NCBI GenBank assembly: GCA_028583405.1
Contig: JAPTMU010000161.1
Location: 313,501 to 377,500, forward strand
Direction: 5' to 3'
From: Pogonophryne albipinna
Lineage: Eukaryota; Chordata; Actinopteri; Perciformes; Artedidraconidae
Length of the DNA stretch: 64,000 nt
The notes below the pieces were generated by a model, which worked only from the letters and a program-made list of their open reading frames with translations, did not search any database and was not told where the DNA came from. The position numbers and the translations under genes were made by a program. Positions 1 through 10,739 of this stretch are shown here, one piece after another (the first letter of the stretch is position 1; every line of letters begins with the position of its first letter).

Positions 1-407
1 GTGTCCTCTCGTCTCTCTGGTGTTTTCTCCGGGTGGAGCTCACATCTCTCTGGTGAACAGTGGATGTTCTCCTCCTCACTGTGAGGCTGCCCCACCCTTC
101 CTCTTCCCCGTGGCTTTAGATCTGCCTCTGCTGCTCTCTGACCTTCTGTGTGTCCCAGACCAGGCAGACATGATCTGTAGAGCAGGGGTACCTCGTTGCC
201 TGGGATGCCCTCCCACTGAAACACGCTCTGCTCCAGAGGCTTATCTGAGACGAAGTCAAAGCCCCATCGCTGGCAAGCCTGGTCCAGGTCTCTCCTCAGG
301 GCGGCCTGGTACTCCACCTGCAGCTGCTCTCTGTCCACGGGGCCAAACAGGCTCCTTTGGGCCGGGCTGTTCCCCAGGGCGCTCAGGGTCTGCTTGTGAA
401 GATCCAT
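1..407 (-). CDS. cdkn1a: p21-type cyclin-dependent kinase inhibitor, N-terminal 135 codons (partial)
   Basis: The reading frame is open from an ATG at 405-407 down to the window edge, so the C-terminus is missing. Residues about 19-70 form the CDI domain: RSLFGPVDREQL is the cyclin-binding part, and RWGFDFVSDKPLE followed by FQW is the CDK-binding part. Family members bind and inhibit cyclin-CDK complexes in the nucleus and arrest the cell cycle; p21 also binds PCNA through a C-terminal PIP box, which would lie beyond base 1. A good splice acceptor (pyrimidine-rich tract then CTACAG) ends at 417, nine bases before the ATG, so the first exon is noncoding, as in mammalian CDKN1A. The p27 and p57 paralogues share the CDI domain, but the FDFVSDKPLE wording and the adjacent srsf3 gene (CDKN1A-SRSF3 are neighbours on human 6p21) favour p21. 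Family identification is firm; the paralogue choice is an inference. Confidence 0.88.
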   Translation of the reverse strand, partial: MDLHKQTLSALGNSPAQRSLFGPVDREQLQVEYQAALRRDLDQACQRWGFDFVSDKPLEQSVFQWEGIPGNEVPLLYRSCLPGLGHTEGQRAAEADLKPRGRGRVGQPHSEEENIHCSPERCELHPEKTPERRED

Positions 408-858
408 CGTTATGCACTGTAGAAACAGAGAAATCACTGGTTAGTTGTCTTTTCATTAAAAATGAATCTGCCAGTATGCCAAAACAATTGATTAATTAAT
501 TAGCTGTTATCAAATACCTCCGTATCGCGAATGCAACAATATTGTCTGTTTGAAAATTGGTGCTTTTAAAAAATCGATCTACATTTGTAATAAACAAATA
601 TCAGTTATGTTGAAATGATGACTTAGTGGGTAGCGACAAATAATACAAATTTGAAAATAACATCCTTTAACTGTTATACGAACTTTGAAACATGGAAAAG
701 ACAATATTGTATTACTAATTCATATATCATCTGGTACCAAATCACAAATGTGATATACTATCACTAATCACTAATAAAAAGCTTAATTTCCACACCAATC
801 TACCCAAAACAGAAGTTATTTTTGATTGTCTCAATGTGAAAGTAGAAATCCGGCTTAC

Positions 859-890
859 CATGTCTCTAGTCAGTGAGAACTACAGGGATT
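859..890 (-). other. cdkn1a: candidate noncoding first exon of cdkn1a
   Basis: On the minus strand a splice donor (CATG|GTAAGC) ends an exon at 859. A TATA-like box lies at 914-924, so transcription should start near 885-890. The 442-base intron that follows ends at the acceptor before the cdkn1a coding exon. The right-hand boundary is an estimate from TATA spacing only. Confidence 0.55.
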
Positions 891-913
891 CTGAGACTAC
901 TAATACTGGGCAG

Positions 914-924
914 CCTTTTATAAG
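914..924 (-). promoter_or_regulatory. TATA box of the proximal cdkn1a promoter
   Basis: Minus-strand CTTATAAAAGG, about 30 bases before the predicted start of the short noncoding exon that ends in a good donor at 859. Vertebrate p21 genes are known to have a TATA promoter. Confidence 0.6.
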
Positions 925-939
925 CCAGAGAGCAACCAG

Positions 940-946
940 TGACTCA
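940..946. promoter_or_regulatory. AP-1 consensus site in cdkn1a promoter
   Basis: A perfect TGACTCA lies 16 bases upstream of the TATA box. The motif is short, so binding is inferred from its position. Confidence 0.35.
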
Positions 947-971
947 TGGAACCTCCTTGTCTGAATCTCTG

Positions 972-991
972 GTACATGCCTGGACATAATC
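972..991 (-). promoter_or_regulatory. candidate p53 response element
   Basis: Two abutting decamers on the minus strand, GATTATGTCC and AGGCATGTAC, match the p53 consensus RRRCWWGYYY at 8/10 and 9/10 with no spacer. The element lies about 50 bases upstream of the cdkn1a TATA box. p21 is the classic p53 target, which makes the placement meaningful, but the first half-site lacks the core C and function is untested. Confidence 0.45.
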
Positions 992-2994
992 TCAGGCAGA
1001 CCCAACTCCTCAGAGTAGGCACACAGAGCCACCAGCAGGGGTCAGTGTAAGACCCACAAAAAACCTCGATGTGAGGGTCATAGAAGTCAGATTGATGCAT
1101 TTTATCAGTGCTTTCCACATCTGTATATTTACAGAGCACTAATAAACAAACTATTACAAGTTTAAAGGAGTTAAATAAATGGCACCTTCCTGTAAGAGCT
1201 ACAGGAAGGAATCAGCTGAGTCTCAGGAGAATAAAAAGTCATTACAGTCATCCGGGAAGGGCCGGGCAGAGTTTCAGACAACAATCAGGAGAAACCTAGA
1301 CTGTGTATATAAAGGGAGAAACCAAGCCCAGCCTTATTATCCAGCTAACGCAATACAGGGGAGGAGAGGACCTTGCTATTAGAATAAGAATAAAATGGGA
1401 GACGTTGAATAAAATATATATTTTTTAGTATACATATGGAAACTTCCCCGGTTACTCACTCATTTAAATAAATCCTTAACAGTATGTGTTTTCAATATGA
1501 TCCCTGCTAAGTTGATTCATATCATACATATGAATATTTGCACCAAAATTATGAAATGTGACATTTCTCCAGGAACATCTTAGAAACCACATACTAAAAT
1601 CTAAATTTATAATTTCCAGATTAACCAAAAAACAAATATTCCAATTCCAAAGTTAACCTGTTAACTATTGATATAGATTTTTTTTCAAATTTCAGAAATT
1701 AAATTAATCTAAATATATGCAGCTTTTGATTTCAGAGTGAAGCAAACTCATAATTTGTCTGTTCTTTATTATAACAGGAATTGGTGTCATATAATCACTA
1801 TGACAAACAGTGAACAAAACATTTGTATCATATTTTGGGGTTGTTACTATTAATTCCATGTAATAATAAATGTAGGAATCTAGTAGTTTAAAAAAAGTTC
1901 AGTTAAAATGTTCATCTTCTACAGTCACAGAAACAGACCCAGGCAGATGCTTACTTACTTACTTAAAGGGTTCTTGGGCCCTCAAGGGGCACTTTATTTT
2001 AGTAAAAACGATACTTTTAAGACATGTTTAAGACTAGAACAGACTTGCTCAAATGGTTCATGTTTGTTTTAACCATAGGCTGGTCCATTTATGAACAGTT
2101 GTGTTTCTATGGACCTGCATGTCTTAACGTTACATGTGGTGCTTTAATGGAATATATCTTATATACAATTTGCCAAAAAAATAAATACATCTAATAAGTC
2201 CTCTTCGATTTTAGGTGAAACTGTGGGGTGCATTAATGTGAACTGTGAACCACCATGGTCCCCCCACCCCTTTTTTTCCCCTTCCTCACGGGAACCTACG
2301 TCAGAGAGAGCCAGGGGGGGAGCTTCAACTCTGTGGCGGGAGAATGAGTCCACATGTGCGGCGGAGGCAGAGCAGAGACCCTGCCCACTTTACTACAGTG
2401 ATCCACGTGAGGCCGGAGCCCGTGGCCACTAGTGGAACTGGACTGTCACTCATTGCCCTTCCTCTCCATGCACATTATACTCACATAACACGGACAGGAA
2501 GCCTGTATGAGTTTTACAAATGAGTACTCAACTTTTAAATTATAAACTAAAATCTTGAGAACTCATATGTAGATATAAACCCCTTTAACTTAAAGTCAAT
2601 GAGAAGGGGAAGCCATTAGTGATGGAAACATATTTTTAAGTAAATATCTCCAATTTATAACTTATGTATTTAGGCTCGAATAAACAGAATTGAGATATGT
2701 GTCTGTAGTTGCTTAAAAACGAAAACATCATCAAAGGATTGAAAACGAACATTTAAAGCATCAGTTTACTTACATTATCAGCTGACTGCAGTCTGGTCCA
2801 GGTAACATCCTTCATATTTCAAACCTGATGAATAAAGCTTGTTTTCTCTGTTTTTCACAACAGATCTGGTGTCAAAACAATCCTGATGCTGATGCTGTTC
2901 AGCCCACCACTTCTGATAAATCCGATACGATTAAAGCGAGCGAACGGTACTCCTTGATATTTTCTCAAAGTTTTCTCTGGGTTGTGGGCTAGAA
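992..2994. other. non-coding upstream region of cdkn1a
   Basis: This is AT-rich DNA with only short, unconvincing open frames and no recognised protein. If the distal promoter at about 3.0 kb is used, it would be intronic. A CCCCACCCC/poly-T patch lies near 2260-2280 and a short (CTTA)n run near 1951-1964. Confidence 0.4.
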
Positions 2995-3046
2995 TTTTAT
3001 AAACTCCGGAGGGCGGGGACCCTTCTCTATCCGTACAGGGGCGGGG
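2995..3046 (-). promoter_or_regulatory. candidate distal promoter with TATA box and two GC boxes
   Basis: Minus-strand TATAAAA (2995-3001) is preceded by two Sp1-type GC boxes (3011-3018 and 3038-3046), and a CACGTG E-box lies just upstream near 3091. Downstream, a possible donor CAG|GTTTGA lies near 2825. It may drive an upstream alternative first exon of cdkn1a, which is known in mammals. The donor is weak and no transcript evidence is available. Confidence 0.35.
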
Positions 3047-3319
3047 TCTGCCGGCACACACATGGAATATTGCCCGGTAAACACACGAACACACGTGAGA
3101 GTAGTCAGCAGTAGTAGTAGTGAGAAAACTCCAGCTCAGAACGGTCCAGCATGGCATCTCTTCCTGCCTCTCACTGCGCATGTCAGAGGACTGCTGAAAT
3201 ACCCGGATGAATATTTGTTTCCTTCCTCCCATTTCAGCATGCACATTTTTCAGTTTCAAATCCCCCCCAAAAGAAGTGGAAGAACAACATACAGGGGTTA
3301 GTGGGGGGAGTATTAACAC

Positions 3320-6300
3320 CTTTTACCTTTAGTTGAATACAACAAACAAATAAACAATGTAGGGAGGAATGTTCATCACTTTTACTTTACAGTCTAATGA
3401 TACTTTTAGAAGTACTTTTTTATTCGACTTAATCATTCATACATACATCTACTTTGGAGGCAGATATGGTACTTTTTACACATTTATTTTTTAGCTCTAG
3501 TTTCAGGTTACCTTTCAGTAGAAAACTATTAAAACAAAATATAAATCCACTAATATACAACAACAATATGTTGTTGTAGGTTCAGCTACCCAACAAGTAT
3601 GTATGTAGAATAATCTAGGGCTGTCCTCAACTAAATAAGTTCTTAGTGGACTAACACTCATCAGTTCTTGTAAAAACGAATCTGTATTTTTTCCTATTGA
3701 GGCCGTTGTCACAAAACTTTCTGGGCTTGTAACTCAGCCTCAACATGTCTGTTAAAGTTTCTTTAACATTTACATTAGTTACATGTTGTTATTAAAAGTA
3801 TTTTCCATCCATCCCACTTGTTTTCAAGCCGGGCTTGTTTACCTCAGCAACGGGTCAACAAAAAGACAGCCCCATCCCCAGCAGCCTAGTTTCCAGCCCA
3901 TCAACAACAGGGGCCCTAACTGTAGGCTGCAGTGTATGAAAGCAACTGATCAGACACAGTAAGTCCTTTGTTGAGCAAGGGCCAATCAAAAAAGTTAATC
4001 TACAGTAAAGCTATATTCAGTGGTGATGTGTATAGACGTTTTAACTTGATGGAAAGACAGTGCACACTGTTTGTTGCTGAGCAGCAGCTGTGTGTCTCCA
4101 CATTTGTACAGATGAGTAAACACTTTATCATCTCAGTTTGAAGGCAGCTGCATGGTGCGGAGGGTCTGCAAGCCCCATTAAGTTATCTCTATTGATTATG
4201 ACACGCAGGCCTTGTATCTGCATTGTGAAAAGTTTGATTTGATAAATCACACCAAATGAAGCTTATAAAAGAATATGCATGGCCATAGTACACTACGTTA
4301 TCAAGGAAGTTGGTTCTTTCTAGATAATAACCTGACACTATGGTTAAATAACATGTGTAAACTTAGCACTACACTTTTAACGCTCAATGTACCTGATTAT
4401 ATTGTAACGTAAAAATTGTTGTGTAGTTATTATAAGAATTTTTAAAAATCTGATAAATAATAAAAACAAGTGTATTGATTCTCCTATACCCAACTCGAGC
4501 AATCAGTGTTGAATTTTATGTGTCCAAATGTAAAAAACACTGCACCATTGTTATTCTCCTTAAAACAGCATGTCAATTTAAGACAAAACTGTATAGCGTT
4601 TCGGCATACATACATGATATATGACAATACTACAGTTAATGGACTTTAGCCATGCATTAACACAAACTAATTTATACACTGACAAGGTAATTAGTTAATT
4701 ACTGAACTTTAGAAATGCTGCCACTTGTATTTTATTATTTGTACAAAGCCAGGCTTCCAGCTGCTGGCTGTAGCCTTGACAACAAACAGGAGTGTTGTCC
4801 ATCCTCTCTCATCTAACTTCAGATGAGAAAGGATTTATTTGCTCTTTTGATGTTTGGTCTACAAGAAAAAAAAGTTTATAGAAAATAGTGGGGGGGGGGG
4901 GGAAGACATTGGAGGTCTTCAATAGTATTTAAATCGTCGGTATACATTTTCTTAAATCCAAGGATAACAACTGTACCATAATTTAACAGAAAGGTGAATT
5001 TAATTAACCTAGTGTAACAAATCTAAAATTAGCACCAATAATTAGCATCTTTGTGTTTTTCAGATCAGTCATAACTCGCTGGTGGAAATGTTGGAATTCC
5101 CATAGACTGAATGGGGAATACCGAAGGTTTCTGAATGGATTCCCGCGTGTTCCCGTATCCCTGGATACCGTGAGTCATGACTTGTATGATGTCATTAGGG
5201 TTTGTGTAACACGTGGAAAAGCCAAAAGCGCGCGTTGTTTTAGGGGCGTGACCAAAAAAACAACTATTTAGCAGAGGGAGAGAAGCGGGGGCTATCACTT
5301 TCCGTGGGAACCAGAAAATACCCAGTTGTAAATTAAGATAAAGCCCTTTATTGCCACAAGAATATAAAGCTTAACCAGACAGTGCGAATTACAATGTAGG
5401 CAAACACTCTTTATGGTGTTTTATTATGAGGTAATGAGTAATGTCTCAATCTCACTACTGAAAATAGTTCAGGACTTCCCACGGTCTTCAGGAACTTTTA
5501 ATAGTCTGTGTGTTGGGGAATAAGTAGTTCCATGTGATTATATAACGTTATAAATGTGTCGGTTTAAGTAAAAATAAACATGGAATTAAATTACAGTAAC
5601 TTATCAAATTATATTCTAAATATATATAAATAAAATTTATTATTTTTCAACCTAAATTCTAGTCTTATGCTGCTTGGTTTGTAGGATTTTCCAATGTGTT
5701 GCCCAGTTTCAAACATTTGTGGAGGACGTTTTGGCACCATTAGTTAATCTGTAAATTACATTTAAAAAATAACCATCCCAAACTGTATGCACCACATTAT
5801 AGAATATAAAATGCTCCATTAATTTTCTGATGTAACATCATTTTCTGTAACACAATGACAGCCTTTTTTAGAGAAGTGTATATCTATACTAAAGAACCTC
5901 AAACAAATACATACAGTTGACTGACTCAAAGTTCACCATCTATTTCTATTAAGTTTTCCTAACTATAACAATGTGTTGCCTCATAATAAGTGGTAAGATA
6001 GATAATGTTAATTAAGCTTATATACACAAGGCAAAATCTCACAATAACACCAAGTGATGTTGACAAGGAGTAATAAGGAAACAAAGACTGAAGTTAGCAG
6101 GTGGAGAAGTTTTACATTTCAAGAGAAATTAGCTTATTAAAAAAGGGAAAGCAGAGCAGCGCTACCAAATAAATTGTAGCATACACAAATAGGAAACAGG
6201 AATTGAGGAAACACTTTAACTGTACCATTTAATGTGTCATTGACTCCTGTTCAGGTCCTCAACCTATACTGCAGGAGTGCCCTCTTGTGGAGAAAAATAA

Positions 6301-6900
6301 TGCAGTATATTTGCTTTTCCTCAGGAAATAAATACATATAAACTGTTCTTTTGTAATCAACCGGTATCTTTAATTAAGAGACCATTTCACATTGTATCAA
6401 ACAAAAGAAAAATCATGGAAAACTTTATAGACAAAATTCAGTCTTGTGTTCATAACACATTTTTAAATAAATGCCATAGTTTTGCATCTTTAATGTGTGG
6501 GTGTGTTTTTTAACAAACAACCAACCATTGACAGATGGAAACCTTCAGTGTGAAGAAAGAAAAGTAGCATGTTGAAAAATAGGCTGGTTACAGACAATCA
6601 AAAGCAGAAATCATCACACTCCTTACTTAAGAAAAAAAAAATAGCTGAAAAAGAGGAACTACTTACTATGTCAAACTACACAGTACATTCATTGACAAAA
6701 ACTGGTGAGCTGGAATGCTGGGTACCACGACTTTTTCAGTACTGACAGCGTGGACTACACACCCACTCAATGCATGTGAAAAAGTACAATAACAGGTAAA
6801 GGGGAGGGACACTAAAATGCTTGATTGTTTTAAAAACTAATCAACAAAAAACAAAAAAAGATGTCAAAAAATCTTGTCGAACTCCATCATTTTGAAACGA
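3320..6900. other. intergenic DNA between cdkn1a and srsf3, including srsf3 3' UTR
   Basis: No coding region is recognised. The right end, next to the srsf3 stop at 6946, must include its 3' UTR, whose end I cannot fix. A 13-G run lies near 4892-4903. One isolated p53-like half-site (CAACATGTCT) lies at 3741-3750. Confidence 0.4.
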
Positions 6901-6945
6901 CCAACCGTTTCTCTTCAGCTCCCTTTGAACCTGACAGACATTCCT

Positions 6946-9827
6946 CTACTTTCTGTCGTTAGATCTGGAGCGGCTGCAGGGAAGGAAAAATAACATTAAA
7001 GTAAGCAAGAATCAAGCTGACCTTAGCTTTAAGCAGTACCGCAATCAAATAACAAAAAATATGACGGGTCATTTGGAAAGGCAAGGCATATTATAAGGTT
7101 TCACATTAAGCCATCAAACATCTGTTAAACGAACTACATTTTTTGACATTGTTGAAATAAAGCAGTACCTTCTTGAGCGTGAGAAAGACCTTGAAGGTTT
7201 GTGGTTCCTTTCCCGGGAGAGGGACCTCTCCCTCTTCCTGTCTCTGGAGAAAGACCTGCAAGAAACATAACCATCCAGGTAAGTTAACATTTTTCATGTT
7301 TTATATATACTCTGTCTAATGATGGGGGCATGAGAAGAAAGTCAATTAATTAGAAGCTACCACTTGAGACTGCACAGTTCTGAATCCTCAGACAACACAC
7401 AATTACAGATGTAAAACAAATACATATATATCTATACCTAATTTGCACTATCTAAAATAATTACAAAATATTGAATGTAGAATAAAACATTTTTACCTGC
7501 TTCGACTGCGGCTGATGCTCCTCCTGCGTGGGGATCTGCACAAGGAAAATACTAAAATGTTACAAACGAACAGATGAGCTAACTGGAGAGCTCCACACTA
7601 TTCCAATCCTTTCTCTACATGGGCCTCCTTCAACACAGCATGGTCTATCTCAATCATTCAAAAATAGAAATAACTCACTGGGGTGTTTTTCCAGGATCAC
7701 AAATATCTCAATCATAAAATATAATTCACTGACAATGGACCTAGTGCATAAAGATGGCAGGTGGTTTTTAATAATCTTTAACTTATTCCACAGCGCATCC
7801 TCAAGTAAATGTTGTGAGAATAAAATATATTTTAAATGGTAGAGTAGGATGTGTTGTAAAGTTTATATATAAAATGTTGTCTCATGTTGTCTGAGACTTA
7901 AAATCATAGCAAAATGGAAGTAAGCCAACTAGCAACACGCTGCACTGTGGATTGGCCAAGGTGTGGGGATACTAAGAACCACACAGAGGCCACCATCTGT
8001 ATGAAACTGGTCCACTGCATCTACAAAGGAGAGCGTTAGGTATTGGAAGCTGGTAACAAAAAGAATATACTGGTCAATGGAAGTAAGTCTTGAGAAACAA
8101 CCAGGCTAAGATCTGCTAAAACCAACCATACAGCACAAAACACTGTTTTAAACACTCATTGGGGGGGTTGAGGAGAGTTTTTGTGTGCCTTCCTAATTCT
8201 GCTCAGAGCCCCAGACATACCACATGTTTTTCTATAATCTAAATCTCTGGAAATGTGAAATTCCAGACTTATGTTTGAAATAATTAAAAAAAGAACAACC
8301 TTTCGACACCAGCTCTTCACTTTCAAAACTGTAATCAGCAGTGTACTGAATGAAGCAGGAAAACTTACTAGTATTTTTGGTTTTCAACAAGCTAGATATG
8401 ACGAAAGGGAGGCAGACTGCCGGCCGGGTAGGTAGGTATGTAGAATAGGCTGAATAGGGCTGGCCAGATGCTGCAAGGTGATTAGGTGGCAGGCAGATGG
8501 GGGCTGGCTCTGGCTTTTTTCCTGCTTTAATTGGTTAGCCGTAGGCTGCTGTTGGTTGTAGACTTTTGGGTACGTAATACGCTGATTGGTCGGGAATGTG
8601 AGGTGGGCCGCTGGCGTTTGGATTAAGGTTGAAGGAGGAGGAGGTTGAGAACGGCATGCTGAGGAACCAATGGGTTGGTGCAACTTGACGACTGGCCATG
8701 CCTGGGTCATGTGACAGCACCAGTCAAGCTGATTGGTGCACGATGGTCAGCAGTCACATGATGCTGAAAGAGGACTAGTTGATTGAGGATGGTGAGAGGA
8801 GGCATGGTGACGGCTCTGTAACGGGTTTCATTCTTATTAATATAGATGAAAAATAAAAAGCATCCTCAAACAAAAAGGTAAAGAATGCATCACATTTAGC
8901 ACTTTACCCCCCCATATTTAAAACAGACTATATTTTTCTGACATAGGAGTTGCTTAATTTAATTTCACAGACCGATTCTGCCATTTTTAAGCAGTTAAAA
9001 TGCACTTACATTTTGAGAGTGCACAACATATTATAAAAAGAAGCATAGAGTAGAAGTAGAAGTTTTGCACGCCAGATTTTAAGACGCTTTTAGCAAATAA
9101 AGAGACTTCCCTGAATAACCCTAGTATACAATCCTATTCCCATGCCATTCTTCGGTTATGAATGTCTATCTGCTTGGCTCCCTACATAACATGACCAATA
9201 ATATAAATGAAAATGAAACTACCACAAATGTATAAATCAGCAGAAAAGATTACAAACTCTAGAAATGCCCCGACTGGAAAACACAAGCAACTACCAGGAA
9301 ATATACTGTGGGTAAGAGAGTGTACGTCACAGAAATCTGGGCATTGTAAAATAACAACATTGGTCACCTTCTTCTGGCTGGTGGGCTACGGCGCCTGTTA
9401 TCGTCTCGGTCTCGAGGACGCCTGCTCCATGGTGGGGGAGCGCCCCGGGTGCGACTGCGCTTCTCACCATTGGACAACTCCACTCGCACCCGGCAACCAC
9501 ACAAGGTCCTGTATAAAAAAACAAAAAAAACAGCCATCAGTCATGATTGCAGCTGCATCAAGATGGACTTGTACCTCCAGTGTTGGCCACTTCCTCTGTA
9601 AAATGAGTTAAGATCGCTGCCTACCTTCCATCAAGCTCACGCACTGCATCAGTTGCATCTCTGGGATCTTCAAATTCTACAAATGCAAAGCCTGGAGGGT
9701 TCCTGGCGACCCAAACACTGCGGAGAGGACCATAGTAGCCAAATGACCTCTCTAACTCTGTCTTGTTTCCATTGTTGCCCAAATTTCCAACATAGATTTT
9801 GCAGTCGAGAGGACAGTCACGATGCAT
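6946..9827 (-). CDS. srsf3: serine/arginine-rich splicing factor 3 (SRp20)
   Basis: Five coding exons join in frame to 165 aa (human 164): 9625-9827, 9368-9508, 7497-7535, 7169-7255 and 6946-6973. The N-terminus is an RRM: IYVGNLG is RNP-2 and GFAFVEF is RNP-1. After [20 protein letters not shown] comes an arginine/serine-rich tail ([32 protein letters not shown]) ending SRSNDRK. The protein binds pyrimidine-rich RNA in the nucleus, directs exon inclusion and mRNA export, and shuttles to the cytoplasm. The start is the first ATG after an acceptor at 9836-9837, and [10 protein letters not shown] matches the family. A noncoding exon lies at about 10.6 kb, and an autoregulatory cassette exon lies between the second and third coding exons. 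All junctions are GT-AG. The next gene downstream is cdkn1a, as in mammals. Confidence 0.95.
8369..8815 (-). other. srsf3: srsf3 poison cassette exon (premature stop)
   Basis: A 447-base exon lies between srsf3 coding exons, bounded by an acceptor (GTTACAG) ending at 8816 and a strong donor (CTA|GTAAGT) at 8368. Spliced in after the 9368-9508 exon, it hits an in-frame TGA after about 36 codons, so inclusion would give a decay target. Human SRSF3 has a deeply conserved alternative exon of about 456 bases at this position, by which SRSF3 limits its own level. The exon holds CACCAATCAGCTTGACTGG, wording I associate with the mammalian exon from memory. A second acceptor at 8764-8766 (CTCTTTCAG) would give 395 bases and also stop early. 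Confidence 0.7.
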
Positions 9828-10605
9828 GACTGGATCTGAAAAAAGATGAGAATATTAATAATGCAACAGTTTAGACTTTAGTGAATGATTTCTTGACAAC
9901 AGAACCATGAAAAATTTATTGTCTCTACATGATTATATAACAATAGTTCGGAACCTGGACAGACAAAGACGTCTATCACCCTGCATCACAACAGGACCCA
10001 TAAAGGGCCCAGGGTGCAGCAGATACACTAACGTTTTCTGTTATCTTATGGTTTAAGCTTAAACAAGCAGTCTAAACTAACCTAGCGTGTTATGGGGGAA
10101 AAAATGATAATGTTAATGATGATTTCAGGTTAGCGTAACTGTTTACTGTAACACAAAACGTGCTGAATGTTTACAATATGTTCTACATGCTTAAGTACTT
10201 GGAAACGGAAATAAGCTTGCCTAGAATCTGACAGTATGCTAACTTTAGCTTCACTACAAATAGTATTCATGGCAGTTTAACTCCCTCCTACTGATCCCTA
10301 AATAGGGCGAAGAAGCCTTTGTTCAGTTGAACGGCTTAACGTTATACTGTTAGCTATGTTCCGCTTTTAGAATGCGTTTAACATGAGGTTTCCAATATGT
10401 GAAGCTAATGCTAGCTGGTGGCTAGTTAGCCATAGCTAAAATGGCTGTCATATTTCTGAGGCCTAATGCTAGCAGCACAGGATTCGAACAAAAGCTCAGG
10501 ATTTAAACATAATGAAGCAGTGGGATAATGCAACGCAAGTAGGTCAAGTTTTAGCACCACACAAAATTAAAAGTGTCGTTAAAATGTTACCTGTTTTGTT
10601 CTTAC

Positions 10606-10690
10606 CTGCAATTAACCGGCACCGATTATCCGCTTCTCCGGTTGGTTGGTTTATTCGGTGGTCGGTGGAAAATGGCGTGACGGAAAATAC
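10606..10690 (-). promoter_or_regulatory. srsf3: srsf3 noncoding first exon and promoter
   Basis: A strong donor (TTGCAG|GTAAGAAC) ends a noncoding exon at 10606 on the minus strand. Just upstream lies a YY1-like AAAATGGCG motif (seen on the plus strand near 10669) within a locally GC-rich block (10700-10725). No TATA box is seen, as expected for a housekeeping splicing-factor promoter. The 5' limit is estimated. Confidence 0.5.
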
Positions 10691-10739
10691 GTTTGTAAAT
10701 CCGGGGGGACCGGGAGGCGGGGTCAATTCATACTGATTG

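Noticed and set aside
256..456. 66-codon minus-strand frame over the cdkn1a exon
   Set aside because: It is a shadow frame; the true frame starts at 407 and gives the CDI domain.
2855..3319. 154-codon minus-strand open frame
   Set aside because: No recognisable domain, and it overlaps the candidate distal promoter of cdkn1a with its TATA and GC boxes; probably untranslated.
3741..3750. Single p53-like half-site CAACATGTCT
   Set aside because: No adjacent second half-site; expected by chance at this spacing.
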